The translations under genes and the position numbers were made by a program. Below the pieces are notes generated by a model. That model was not told the DNA's origin. It made no database searches and saw only the letters and a program-made list of their open reading frames with translations. Positions 35,673-47,503 of a stretch of DNA of 64,000 bases are shown piece after piece. Source of the stretch: Ulota crispa (taxonomy: Eukaryota > Streptophyta > Bryopsida > Orthotrichales > Orthotrichaceae); contig OY987249.1 in the NCBI GenBank assembly GCA_963920765.1, forward strand, positions 6,864,188-6,928,187, given 5' to 3'. Positions within the stretch are counted from its first letter, which is position 1, and every line of letters begins with the position of its first letter.

Positions 35673-36839
35673 GGCTCGTAGAACTCGAGTTAAGCTTCTG
35701 TCAGCTGCAGTAAGAAAGTCCTTTTCCCACAAGAGATTCTAAAGTGACAGGCACTGAGTGTCCTATTACTAAACTAACACGAATTTGCTATAAATCCAGC
35801 ACCCAACTGTAGTTCTGACTCTCTAGGGTTGTCCGAACTCCTCGAATCATCGCTTGTTGCGTGTCTTGTAGTAACGTTTGAGTGTAGAAGTACGAACATC
35901 GCAACAAAAAACACCAAGTTAGGTTGACTACGGCACTCAACGAAAGCTCTGAGGATGGATCCCGAGCTCACAGGGGGGTCGCACTTCCCTTCTTTGCTAC
36001 TTCATTGAAATCAAATACTGCAAACCCTAATCCAAAGTTTACCACTCTGTCCACATCTTTCAAACTCCGAATATGCAGAAGCAAAAGCAGAGTTTGCTAC
36101 GAAACTCGACACTAATAAGATAGTACAACAAATACACGTGCTGGAAGGACTTGAAAAAGAATGTTTGACAAAACAGCACCACGTTTCGTACGAGCTGACG
36201 TGTCGGAGCACTTTTTGCAGTATTATCGGCTTCTTCTTTAGAAACATTATCTTATTCACCAGAACCTCCGAAGTCCGAACGCATCCCAAAGGCTTCGAAA
36301 GGCTTGTTGTGCAGGGTTAAGTACGATCCAACGGAAACGAAGAGGGTCGGTGAATCAGGACGCGAAGTACCAGCATCATCATCAAACCCTAATTCGTGGA
36401 GAGGATATGTCTAGGTAGTGAAACCTTACACTCCAGTTTTGCAAATACGAATTTTTGCTAGTTCGGCTCAGTTGCCCGTGTGACGCTGGCGTGTCGAGCT
36501 TGGTATTGGAGTTACCAACTACGTGAGGGATCACAAGCGGATTTCAAGAAATGTTGTACTCTTTAGGGTTTGAGGCAGAGACGAAACCCTAAACTTAGAC
36601 GTGAAGCGTTCGGGGCACGTAGAATGGAATTGTCGAGAAACTAGTTCGCAATGTTGCACTCTACAGTCTACAGCGTTCGACGCAAGCCCCGAGCTATCAA
36701 CGAATCGAGGAATCAGAAGTGGATTTCAAGAAACGTTGTATTCGTTAGGGTTTGAGGCAGAGACTAAACCCTCAACTTGGACATGAACGGTTCAAACTTT
36801 GAAGCACGTAGAATGGAATTTTCGAGAAACTAGTTTGCA
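35673..36839. promoter_or_regulatory. Divergent promoter region between NPF (-) and PPR (+) genes
   Basis: About 1.17 kb separate the two start codons. AAACCCTAA telo-box motifs occur at 36022-36030, 36384-36392 and 36584-36592; such boxes are common upstream of plant genes for translation and organelle biogenesis. The PPR-proximal part contains a tandem duplication: about 36525-36686 is repeated at 36702-36870 (shared GGATTTCAAGAAA, GGGTTTGAGGCAGAGAC, CACGTAGAATGGAATT and CAGCGTTCGACGCAAG). The second copy includes the chosen PPR start. Confidence 0.6.
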
Positions 36840-39800
36840 ATGTTGCACTCTACAGCGTTCGACGCAAGAACGAAGCCCTATTTATTCTCATTTGTGCAAG
36901 AATACCATCCGAATCGTCCCGTCCAGCGTCACGTCGTTGCTATCCGGTGTGAATCTGACAACGGGGATTCAAGACGACAACACGGCGTGCTTTTGAGACA
37001 TGACGAGATTAAGAAATTAGTGACGCAAGAGGAGATGGCCACGACGATGGCCAGAGTGCCGGCCAAGTACAAGAAGCGGCAGTTCAGCGAGCACGAGCAG
37101 GTGTGGAGCCCTCGCGAAGTGGTGGCCAAGCTGCTGCCTCTCAATCACTGGGATGACTTCGACGCCGTTCTGAACTCCTGGCTCGGCCGCTTCAACCGCA
37201 AAAATTTCCCCGCCCTCATCGCGGTACTTCTCCTTCCAACTACTCCTCTCTCCTTCCGTTCCTAAACCCTAAACCTTAAAGCTAATTCTACCTTGAGCAG
37301 GAATCTCCACCCGACACCTTGTTTTGCACAGTTGCTCTGATCTTAGCAAGACTTTGCTGTAAACTATGTATTTGTGAAAACATTACGTTGACATATGTAA
37401 TTTTCTTTTGAAAGGGAAAACTTGATGAATGCCTCTGAAGTTTGCAATGTTTGTACATATGTCCTTGGTTTTTCAGTTCCTAAACCCTAACCCTAAAACC
37501 AATCTCTGCCTTGAGCAGGAATCTCCAGCCGACACCTTGTTTTGCACAGTTGCTCTGATCTTAGCAAGACTTTGCTCTAAACTTTACATTTGTGAAAACA
37601 TCACGTTGAAATATGCCATTTTCTTTAAAAGGGAAAATTTGATGGATACCTTTGAAGTTTGCGATATTTGTACATATGCCCTTGGTTTTTCAGAAACTGC
37701 ACAACCATAAAATTTTAGGTGTTTGTTCTGTTTTGCATGTCACTTCCTTCTCCCTTTGTGCACACGCTGCTTCTTTCCCCTGTTCTGTTGCATTCCCTAC
37801 TTCAACATTGGTCATGAAGGAAGTGGTGTGCACAATAGAACAAATGCTTGAAAATTATGGTTCGAGGGTATTTGTGCAATTTCTGGAAAAAACCAGGGGC
37901 ATTTATACAAACATTGCAAACGGCATGGGAATCCATCAAATTTTCCCTTCGTTTTTTAAGGCCAACCAAACCTCATGCTACACCAATGGATTAGGTTCCT
38001 TATGTACAATGTAACTTTCTATGTAACTTTCTATTACTGCTTTTTCATGAATTGCCATGGAAGTTTGAACTTGTTCATGGCAATGTTACATTATATCTTG
38101 TTAACAACATATAGTGTAATTTGACAATTGCATGTCAACATCCATTGCCATCCACTAGCAATGGAGGACATTGAGTGTAGTGTGTACTTGTCACCATAGT
38201 TGTCATGTTGGATCACCCCAAATTGCCTGTCCGTCTAGCACAAATGCAAACAATCAATGTATAGATGCCGGCATTCTTTTATAGTTGTGTCAATGACGCA
38301 ACCTTGCATCAGCGTCTACGCTCCCGAGCATGGACTACTGCTCACTTGTCTTGTCCTTTGGCCTAAACTCGCCCAAAGTAACAACCGTACTTGTCACTGA
38401 CATTCTAAGAGAATTCTTAAGCTGGAATGCTATGTTTGCTGAAAACACAGGAAATGACTAGAACAGGAGCGTTAGAGCACAGCCTGCGGGTGTTCAACTG
38501 GGTGAAGAACCAGAAATGCTACCGAGCTCGAACCGACATCTACAACTGCATGATTTGGTTGCACGCCAGGCACCAACGTGCCGAGCACGCACGGGGTCTC
38601 TTTTACGAGATGGAGGAATGGAGGTCAGGTAACTTTGCAGCTGTTTTTTCTTAACAGAGTTAACAAAACCATACAAGATGTTTTTTGAGCTGAACTTATT
38701 GTTTTATCACATGCACTGTTCTTTGCTGATTCTCGTGATATAAAATTTGGCCCTCTTGTGAGTTATATTTTGTACAAATATCGGCTTAAAAATCTTGATT
38801 GGGGTGGGTTGGAGGTCAGGTAACTTTGCAGCTGTTATTTCTTAGCAAAGTTAACAAAGCTATATAAAGATCTTTTTAAAGCTTAACTTTGTGTTTTATC
38901 ACATGCACTGTTCTTTGCTGATTCTGGTGATCTAAAACTTGGCCCCCTTGTGAATTATATTTTCGTACAAATATCGGTTTTAAAAATCTTGATTGGGGTG
39001 GATTGGTGGTACAATCAGGTGCAAGCCGAATGTGGAGACTTACAATGCGTTGATGAACGTGCATGGACGAGCTGGGCAATGGCGTTGGGCTCTGCAAATC
39101 TTTGATGACATGCAACGAGCTTGCGTAAGCCCCTCTTTTTTCCAATCTTCTACTCAACGTCACCTTTTTCCTTCTAGAGGTTTCTAGAAAAACCTACACT
39201 TGGCAAGCTTTGTTGTAAGTATTGCGTTACAATTGTCAAGGTTATAGTGCAATTAGCTGTTCTAGAACGTCTTTGAAGTTGGGTTCTCTACTAGGACAAA
39301 AGCATCGGCTTTTGCTCCCTATCAACACGAAACTTTGATCAAGGAATCAGGTTTATAAAACGGCCAATTCAATTGTTAGTATTCCGAAAAATATTACGTC
39401 TCAAGAACATTGCAAGTTTTAGTCCAAAAGGAGAGAAAATTGGACAGAAGGAAGTCCCCATATGGCTTACTCAAATCCTTTAAATAACTACCAGTTTGGG
39501 CCTGGGGAGGGTTAAGTCACAGTTATGTGAGGGTGTTAGTGTCTACTGCCACGGTCTAACAGAGTTGGAAGGCATTGCAAAAGTATCTCATAACTCAGAA
39601 TCTGCAAAACTACGACACTTATTAGCCATTTTTCGTAGATTTTTCTAGATCCTTCAACAATCCTTGTAGCAACCAATTGTTTGGAACTTTGTGTTTACCT
39701 TTTTTGACAGTTTCTGTTGCAAATCGTACATCTCTGGTTAGTCACTTTCAATAGCTAGTATACTGAAAGTAGTAAAAACTTTTCTGCTGTAGACAGTTGG

Positions 39801-42800
39801 CTAAAAACTAGTTGCGTAATTGTGCTACTTAAAGGTTTAACCAAATGAGCTTCGGCTTGGAGTAACCTGTGTTTCAAACAATGAACAAAGTTAGAAGGCA
39901 TTGCAAAAGTATCTCATAACTCAAAATCTGCAAAACTACTAAACTTATTAGCCATTTTTCATAGGTTTTTCTAGATTCTTCAATGATCCTTGTAGCAGCC
40001 AATTGTTTGGAACTTTTGTGTTTACCTCTTTTGACAGTTTCTGTTGCCAATCGTACATCTTTGGTTAGTCACTCTCAATAGCTAATATACTGAAAGTAGT
40101 AAAAACTTTTCTGTTGCAGCCAGTTGGCTAAACCTTGTGCAAAATTTTGTGTCACTGCATGGTTTTGAAACGCAGATTGCGCCAAGCCGAAGTTCTTACA
40201 ACAACTTGATCAACGCATGTGGAAGCAGCGGCCAATGGTTCAAGGCTTTGGAAGTGTGCAAGCGCATGACTGACAACGGCGTTGGCCCAGACCTCATGAC
40301 ACACAACATCATTCTGTCGGCGTTCAAGTCTGGAGGGCAAGCTCGTCATGCAGTGGCGTATTACAACCACCTCGTGTTGAAGAAAGTGCCTGTGGACCGG
40401 TACAGCCACAACATCATGCTCAACTGCTTGACGAAGCTTGGCCGCTTCGACGACGCCATCAGCCTCTTCAACGACATGCGGAACATGAAGGGCTGTGAAC
40501 CAGATGTTGTCACTTTCAATGCTCTCCTGCAGGTGTTTGCTGTGCGTGGAGAGCTTGTGAAAGCACGTGAAACGTTTGATCGGATGACCGGTAACAAACA
40601 CTTCAACCAATTCTATGCTTAAATCCATTCCTTAAACCCTAGTTTCCTTAAACCCTGCCAATTGTAAACCCATTTTCTCACTCAACGTTTGATCGGATGA
40701 CCGGTAACAACACTCCACCCAATTCTATGCTTAAAACCAATCCTCAAACCCTAGCTTTCTTAAACCCTAACCCCATTTTCTTACTCAAATCCTGCTGATT
40801 GTCATACCTCAGGAAGTTGGGGTTTATACTGATAAAATTCGCACTTATTTTGTTTATTGCCACTCTAATCTCTAAGAGTGCAGGCGAGGGGGGGAGCATT
40901 TAGATCTGAAAATTTGAGGCAAAATATATCACGGCCTAAGAAGATTCCAGACACAATATCTTTTACTTCTGCAAGTTTTTTTTTGTCTTCCACCTCTACA
41001 TGAATTGATTTAGAGCCTTGCACAAAAATCACGAAGCACGCAATGATTGAAATAATCACATGGTTGAAGAATACACAAAAAGAATTGCTTTCTAAGCATA
41101 CTTGGATGTACTTCATCCGAAGCGTTTGGAAAGATCTACTGTGTACTGGTTGGCTGGCTCTCTTAGGGCTGAAGGACTGTAGTACACAACGGAGTTTCAT
41201 TTAATAACTATGGAATGAGCATTCTAGAACAGTTCACCCTTTTCATTGTCTAATCACTGTGGAATAAAATAGAAGAAGAAAAAAAAAACATTTCGATCAC
41301 TGACACGTGGAGTTGAAAAAAAATTCAAGAAAGAATCACTATTTTGAGCTGAAGATTGTGTTCAAAAGAATGAAAGATTCTGAGGGTGTTGTGGGGGGTG
41401 CTCCTCAAGAATATTATGTGACTTTTTCACTACCTGTCGGATCACTGTAGACTTAAATAGAAAAAGAAAAAACATTGAAACATCTGGCACATGGAGTTCA
41501 GAAAAATTCTGAGCAACCTAGTTTGAAGATCATTATAGTGCGCTGACGATTGTGTTTAAAAGAAATGGAGTATGAATAATTCTGAAGATGTTGTAGAGGG
41601 AGCTCCTCAAGAATATTAAGTGGCTTTTTTTCGGTTAAAGTTTTCTCAGTACGAGGATTGCGGTGTTGCTCCTAAAGAACATTACGTGGCTTTTTTGCTC
41701 GGTTTAATTTTTTCAAGAACGAGGACTGTGGTGGTGCTCCTAAAGAATATTAAGTGGCGTTTTTGCTCGGTTTGAGTGTTTACAAGTATGAGGGTGGTGT
41801 TGTGATGTGGCAGGGGAAGGTGTAACTCCCACGATAGTGACGTTCAACACTCTCTTAGGGGCGTACGCATCTCAAGGAATGCACACGGAGGCACTGCAAG
41901 TGTTTGGGCTTATAGTGAAAGCGGGGTTTGAGCCAGACGTGGTGAGTTACTCGTCGTTGTTGAATGCGTTTGGGAAGTCTGGGCATCCAGAGAAAGCACA
42001 GGAAGTACTGGACCTGATGAAGAGGAGATCACGGAGACCGAACCTCGTCACTTTCAATGGCCTGGTGGACGCGTATGCATCTGCAGGGAAGTACGAGCAA
42101 GCTCGAGAGCTTTTGCACGACATGGCTGAAGCTGAGATTGAGCCCAACGTGGTCACGATTTGCTCTTTGTTTGCAGCGTGTGCTCGAGCTCGGTGCCCAG
42201 AGAAAGTTAAAAACGTGTTTCAGGAAGCAAAAATTCGAGGGATTAAGCTCAACACCCCTGCTTTCAATGCAGCTATCACAGCGTATGTGGAATCTGGACT
42301 GCTGGCTGAGGCTTTGGTGTTGCTGGAGGACATGCAAGAAGAAAGGATTCCACCAAACGGAGTCACATTTTTGCAACTCATCAAAGCTGCTGGAACTCTG
42401 GGAGATCACCAACAAGCTAAATATTTGTATGACAAAATGAAGGGCATTCGCGTTCCTTTGACTGTTGAGCCCTGCTCGGCTCTTATCAACGCCTTTGCAA
42501 TGCATGTAAGATCACTCTTTTCACTCTTGGGATTTTTTTGATAAATACCCCTAAAGTTTGCAATACTTGTACAAATGCCCTTGATTTTTCAGAAATTGCA
42601 CAAAGACCTTTGGACCATAATTTTCAAGTGTTTGTTTTTGTTGTGCATGCCACTCCCTTCTACCTTTGTGTGCGCACATTGCTTCTTTTCCATTATGTTG
42701 CGCTTCTTGTTTCAACATTGGTCATGAAGGAAGTGGTGTGCACAACAGAACAAACCGCTTGAAAATTATAGTCTGAGGAGTATTTATGCAATTTCTGAAA

Positions 42801-45503
42801 AACCAGGGGCACCTGTACAAAAATCGCAAACTTCAGGGGTATCCGTCAAAAAATTTCTTAACTCTTTAACGGTAGACAATTTCTTTAAGGCCCTGCCAAG
42901 AAAGTCCTAGAACAGTGTTTACAGTTCCAACCGTATCTATGGTCAGCTATTTTTGGGCACAGACTGATCTGTTGTCCACATCCAGAGATTTTTTTGATTT
43001 GCCAAGAGAATTTTGTGTAAATAAGCTGTGTATAAATGTACATTGACCCAAATGTGGCGTATGAACTGTTAAAGGGTTAGCACAGGCAATCCTTTTGCAT
43101 CAATCCTGTTTAAATCATGACCATTTCGATTCCCTTTTTCAACGATGAAGTTACAGAAATCATCATCCTAGCCCAAAAAAATTCAAAACCAACAATATTT
43201 CTGTGTCAATGTTTATATGCACGCAAATGGTGATAACGTAAACGTCAGTGTGATGTTCGTGTCCTTGACATTAACTTAATATTATCCTTATGTTGATCTC
43301 TTGTTCACTTGGATTAACATTAACCTACTATTAAGAACTTTGTGAATCTAATAGGCGTACAACACATTTATTGAATTTAGTACGAAACGGAGTGCAGGGC
43401 ATGTGCAACGAAGCACGTGAGATATTTGATGAAATGCAGAAGACAGAATGCAAGCCTAACGTGGTGACATACACAAGTCTCATAGTCGCCTACAGCAATG
43501 CAGGTCTGGTTTATATCATATTTCCCTTCTTATTAGTGTGAACAATCCTTTTGCTTGCTTATATCAGAACGTCTGCAATAAAGAATTATAATATTGGTAA
43601 ACATGTACTCATTTGGACAGGGATGTACGACCATGCTCGAGAGGTATTTGAGGACATGCGTGCAGCAGGCATTGCTCCTGACACCATTGCGTATGGAGCA
43701 TTTCTAATGGTTTTGAACAAAGGCGGTCATTCTGAAGAGGCTCTGGCAGTAGGGAAAAACTTACGAGCACAGAGAATCCGTTTTGATGACGTGGCTTATA
43801 CTGAAATGCTGATTGCATGTAACAGGTATTGATTGATCTGATTGCGGTTATGTCTTGTTTGTTGTGAGCTTGTGGGTTGTTATTGTAGGAGCAAATTGGT
43901 TGCTATTTGTTGGATTTTCTTGAACTTTGGAAGAAAGTATGCCATTGCATAATGTGTGTATAATGCTCTCAGAGGTTGTGAACAGGCTCAAGGACTGGGA
44001 GACTGCTCTGGTTGTGTATGAAGATTTGAAACTTGCAGGTTTGCAACTTACGGACATCATGGTTACTAGTCTGCTCTCTGCTGTCGGTAGAAGTGGAAAA
44101 TTTGATCGATTGCACAAGGTACATTTTAGAGTTTTGACATAATGTTGAGACATCTTGACTTTTCACAACAAATGAGGCGAAGTATGTTGATGTCAGCTTC
44201 GTATACTTCAGTATTTTGAATACCTTTTTAACACAGCGGCAATTTTGAAGTAGTTTACAGATCACAGAAAACATAAGGTAACAGCACTGGGTTGCAACCC
44301 TTACCCCAAAAGCCTATAATGTACATAATATGAACATGAGAGTTGAGCTGAGGTCAATTTTGGGTACACCTATAGTCAGTACTATAGAAATTCATAGCTT
44401 ATTAGCTTTGGACACAAAGGGAGGAGGCTTTGCATCTACAGAAACTGTATGCAATTAGATTGAGTAGCTTCTTATTCTTGAAGAAAATCCATGCTTAATC
44501 TTTAGGCTAAGATGTGTTGAAATTTTGTTTCAACTGTCTACAAGATGTATAACAAAAGTTAAATTAACCTTATAGGGACTATGCGCAGATTCTTATTTGG
44601 TTCCTTATAGGTGTACACTGCCCCGTCAAACTAAAAGAGTTGCACTCAAAACTTCCTGCAACATGCCATTGTAATGTAAAATTTAAATGCTGGAGAGGGA
44701 CTCTAATGTAAGTTTTTTCATCGGTAGGACAAATTTTTGAAGAAAATTCATGAAAATAAGTGTGGTGTGAAAGGACTTTGGGCTTTTTGCACGCTAAGTC
44801 CTGACATCTCTCCCTTTTGTTGAATGGCTGCAGGTTTACATTGAGCTTCAACAAGCTGGCCATGTGCCTACCCTGCAGATATTTAACATCATGGTGGACA
44901 GTTACAGTCGAGGCTTGAAGTGGCGAAAGTGTCTGGAGGTGAGATTAAAGTTCTGGAATATTCCCACCTGCATTGAAAAAAGCCAAAAAAACAGAAATTA
45001 ATGAACAATTATAGATGTTTTCAAAAATTTCAATGGCTTTTTAAAATTATGAGTGTGCTGGGTTACAGATTTTGGGGTGTATCAAGAAAGAAAAGCTGCA
45101 ACCGAACTGGCAAACATACGAGCCCATATTTTCATGCTTGGGACAACTGGAGCTTTGGGAGAATTATGTTGAGTTATACGCCGAGGTTTTGGCTCAAGGG
45201 TAAAGTCTTACATTGCTTGATCGCTCCATCATCTTTTTCAGATATTTTCTATAGAAAACGAGCAGAGTATCTTCATAAGTAATGTTGTAAGTTTGGCAAT
45301 TCTTTTTAGAAATTTAATGAGTTTTCTACCGTGATTGATGCAGAATTGAGCCTGATAACAATATTCTAAGAACGACACTAGCAGCATATGGCGCTTTGGG
45401 CATGCAGAGCTGTGCTTCCTCTGTGGAGATTCGTCTTCAAAGATTCCGGAGAGAAAACAAGGCATTTGCTGATAAATGGACACGTGGTTCATCAACTGAT
45501 TAA
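36840..45503 (+). CDS. EMB2654: P-class pentatricopeptide repeat protein, EMB2654-like (plastid RNA splicing)
   Basis: Eleven exons in phase: 36840-37223, 38451-38623, 39019-39124, 40176-40590, 41814-42505, 43398-43503, 43621-43825, 43986-44118, 44834-44938, 45069-45199 and 45344-45503, about 869 aa (Arabidopsis EMB2654 has about 822). The N-terminal body reads RVPAKYKKRQFSE, VWSPREVVAKLLP and NRKNFPALI, followed by about 15 PPR motifs (ARGLFYEMEEW, SYNNLINACGSSGQW, CKRMTDNGVGPDLMTHNI, VTFNTLLGAYASQGMH). This order matches EMB2654/At2g41720, known to be needed for trans-splicing of plastid rps12. No E/DYW domain is present. The start is the least certain part: the frame is open to 36840, which gives a basic, Ser-containing leader compatible with a transit peptide, but a later Met (EEMATTM) is possible. 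Most introns contain local tandem duplications. Confidence 0.94.
37259..37693. repeat. Tandem duplication in PPR intron 1 (two copies of about 217 bp)
   Basis: 37259-37476 and 37477-37693 align end to end (TTCCTAAACCCTAA at the start, TCCTTGGTTTTTCAG at the end). Each copy carries the 5' end of a GGGAAA-type MITE, so the MITE inserted first and its left tip was then duplicated together with intron sequence. The exon-like GAGCAG|GAATCTCC junction inside each copy is not needed by the protein. Confidence 0.88.
37631..37947. mobile_element. GGGAAA-type foldback MITE, copy 3 (PPR intron 1)
   Basis: 317 bp from GGGAAAATTTGATGGATACC to GGAATCCATCAAATTTTCCC, with the family's internal words (GAAGTTTGCGATATTTG, GTCATGAAGGAAGTGGTGTG). 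Its left tip is present twice because of the tandem duplication. No clear target duplication remains. Confidence 0.85.
38205..38415. repeat. Dispersed repeat shared with TBL intron 2
   Basis: Related in direct orientation to 9040-9300 (see that entry). It lies immediately upstream of PPR exon 2. Confidence 0.6.
38620..39005. repeat. Tandem duplication that copies the exon 2 splice donor (PPR intron 2)
   Basis: 38620-38810 and 38811-39005 are two copies of a unit of about 192 bp. It starts GGAGGTCAGGTAACTTTGCAG, which holds the exon 2 end and donor, and finishes with AATCTTGATTGGGGTGG. The PPR frame requires the first donor (GG AG|GTCAGG at 38624), so the second is a decoy inside the intron. 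Confidence 0.9.
39558..40133. repeat. Spaced tandem duplication in PPR intron 3 (copies of about 250 bp)
   Basis: 39558-39806 and 39883-40133 are about 90% alike by eye (GGCATTGCAAAAGTATCTCATAA ... CTGAAAGTAGTAAAAACTTTT ... CAGTTGGCTAAA; first and last words shortened here). The second copy has acquired an acceptor-like CTGTTGCAG about 57 bp upstream of the acceptor used by exon 4. Confidence 0.88.
40571..40796. repeat. Tandem duplication that copies the exon 4 end and donor (PPR intron 4)
   Basis: 40571-40683 is repeated at 40684-40796. The unit begins AACGTTTGATCGGATGACCG followed by GTAACA, i.e. the last 20 coding bases of exon 4 plus its donor. The intron therefore starts with an intact but unused copy of the exon boundary. 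Confidence 0.88.
41380..41800. repeat. Degenerate repeats upstream of PPR exon 5
   Basis: GTGCTCCT(C/A)AAGAA(T/C)ATTA followed by (A/T)GTGGCTTTTTT recurs four times, near 41400, 41600, 41670 and 41735. The last two are spaced about 70 bp apart. Together they lengthen intron 4. Confidence 0.75.
42529..42857. mobile_element. GGGAAA-type foldback MITE, copy 4 (PPR intron 5)
   Basis: Diverged ends (GGGATTTTTTTGATAAATACC and the complement GGGTATCCGTCAAAAAATTT; 20-base limit approximated) but the full set of internal words of the family. It begins only 23 bp after the exon 5 donor. Its right end is overlapped by the next element. Confidence 0.8.
42858..43080. mobile_element. TTAACTCTTTAAC-ended element (PPR intron 5)
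   Basis: Left end TTAACTCTTTAACGGTAG, right end complementary to CTAACCCTTTAACAGTTC, about 223 bp. It is a member of the TTAA-ended group, inserted at the very edge of the GGGAAA-type MITE. Confidence 0.6.
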
Positions 45504-45600
45504 AATTGTGGATTATTTTGTACAATTTTAAGTTTACATGTGAGATACATGAGTTTTTTCTACGGTTGCTTCTACTTTTGAAGGGGTAACTCTTTCTCTA

Positions 45601-46504
45601 AGGTAGGAGGCTCTAAAAGCGACCATGTTCTAAATGCGTTCCCTATTTAGGAATGAGTGACATGTTTCTTTAGATATCTATTACTATCATTGATGAATTA
45701 GGTAGGCTTAACCCGTGAGTGCCGCGGAGATAGTATACTGTCTTTGGGGATTAGAAATGCTTATTTGAGGAACCGGATTTACTTTTTTGATGTTGCTTTA
45801 GACTACAATTATGAAGGTATTCAAGTTGTCTGTGCTAATGGAGTAATGACTAATGGAGCAATGGCAAGGAAAGTCAAATGTTGTACAAGTGTTGCAAGAG
45901 ATTTGATTAAGTGAAACACCATACAAGGCATGGTGGCAAGCAGTGTTTTACAAGCTACAATTGGTCAATATCTCTTGCAAGCTTCATTCTATGTGCTTTG
46001 TGGTAGCGAGAAAGTTGTTAGCAAGGATTCAAGCATGTTCTAGACCTTTATTATGGCAATTGTCACCAACTGTGCTGATCATTGTTTTCCATGCAATAGC
46101 CATTTGAAGCCCTAAAACTTGACATAAAAAAAAGTGCAATCTTTAATAATTTACAAGTGTGTACATTCACACGTAATCTTGTTGCTCACAAAATTTAAGA
46201 TGAATTTGGGGCTTATAGAATTTTGTAAAAATCATCCAAAAGCAACTACCTACCAAAAAATGAGGTTTTGTCATCACATGTTGTTTGATCAAATGTTATA
46301 ATCTCCCATCTCCCACAATTATTTGTTCCCAAAATTTGCAAGCCATTTTCTAAGTAGGTGTTCCACTAGTTTCAATGGTCACTTTTTGTGAATCATCCAA
46401 TTGACTGAGATACGATGCATCAAAGTTATCGATCTCCAAAAACCTTGATTTTGGTGATCATGGGCGCTTAGGGGTTAAATGATTAGTTTATGGACCTCCT
46501 ACCT
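45601..46504. mobile_element. AGGTAGGAGGC-ended, TA-flanked element split by a TTAA element
   Basis: The outer ends are AGGTAGGAGGCTC (45601) and GACCTCCTACCT (46504), both flanked by TA. The inner 45708-46478 is a separate element. The outer element without it is about 133 bp. Confidence 0.72.
45708..46478. mobile_element. TTAA-flanked element of about 771 bp (inverted copy of 12911-13676)
   Basis: Starts TTAACCCGTGAGTGCC and ends GGGCGCTTAGGGGTTAA. Its reverse complement matches 12911-13676 over the full length. Nested in the TA-flanked element 45601-46504. Confidence 0.78.
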
Positions 46505-46540
46505 TAGTACTCTTTTCACATGTCAAGTCTAATAAAAATA

Positions 46541-46952
46541 GGGAATTGATATGTGCACACTGAGGGGTTGATATTTGCACACCCTTTGCGAGGTAGATTG
46601 TAGATTTCTACCATCAAATATCTAAATTTGAGAATTTTGAATTCAGATTTGGACTTAGAGACCATGGTTTAATCTAGAGCCATAAAAAATGTTGCAATTA
46701 AATAACACTCAGTGAAAAAGTTTAGTTAGAAGAAAAAGTGTTACTTTTACTTTTGTTTGTAAAAAAACATAAGCTTTTTCATTGGGTGTTGTTCAATTGC
46801 AAACTTTTTTACAATTCTTGAGTAAACCATGGTCTCTAAGTCCAAATCTGAATTCAAAATTCTCAAATTCAGATATTTGATGGTAGAAATCTACAATTTA
46901 CCTCCCAAGGGGTGTGCAAATATCAACCCCCGGTGTGCACATATCAATTCCC
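46541..46952. mobile_element. Foldback MITE of 412 bp with perfect 8-bp target duplication
   Basis: Ends GGGAATTGATATGTGCACAC and GTGTGCACATATCAATTCCC. The arms of about 150 bp are nearly perfect complements (AGAATTTTGAATTCAGATTT pairs with its complement). The direct repeat TAAAAATA flanks both ends (46533-46540 and 46953-46960). An 8-bp duplication fits a hAT-type element. No coding capacity. Confidence 0.92.
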
Positions 46953-47140
46953 TAAAAATAACATCTATGGCTGTTAATGGAGGGAGAATCACATAATAAT
47001 TTTTGAGGAATTGCTTTAATGCATGAGTTGAATTAGGGAAGTGGATTCCTTTTGTGCACAATCTTGAGCTCATGGAGAAGAAGGCATGCACAGAAGGATT
47101 AGTTTTCACAATAGCAAGGAATGTAACGAGCTTTCAATTA

Positions 47141-47503
47141 TAAACCCTTAAAGGACGGATGGATCACTGTGGCTTGCCCTATCTATAGCAGTCTACATTG
47201 TTTTGCACATGGGAACCACTAGTATTGCTTTAAAAAGTTGGAAAAGTCAACATTGCATGGTGCCCACATGAAAATTGCAAGAAGGGCAGCTTGGGCGCTA
47301 ACACCATGATTTTGAATCTTACCACAATTTGAGTTACAAAAAAATGAATGCATCTCAAGAGGTGATTTTCTGTCTTCCATGATGAACGATGTGTTTAGGG
47401 TCACTTTTGAAAAAAAATCAGATGAAAAACAAATTTTTTTTGAATCAAAGAATATTTTTTCAGAGTGGGAGGACGTTCATAGTCCTCAATGTTTAGGGGT
47501 TAA
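47141..47503. mobile_element. TTAA-type element, copy inverted relative to 50488-50852
   Basis: 363 bp ending CAATGTTTAGGGGTTAA. Reverse-complement related along its length to 50488-50852 (GGACGGATGGATCAC, GGCTTGCCCT, CATGGTGCCC, CTCAAGAGGT). Its left terminus has decayed to TAAACCC. Confidence 0.78.

Noticed and set aside
37260-37500. CCCTAAACCCTAAA words, possible interstitial telomere repeat
   Set aside because: Only two to three units at each place, equally explained by plant telo-box/intron sequence; too short for a telomeric array.
37300-37580. Exon-like block GAGCAG|GAATCTCC, present twice in PPR intron 1
   Set aside because: The protein frame joins exon 1 directly to exon 2 at 38451, matching EMB2654 (FPALIA then EMTRTG). 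The block is part of an intronic tandem duplication.
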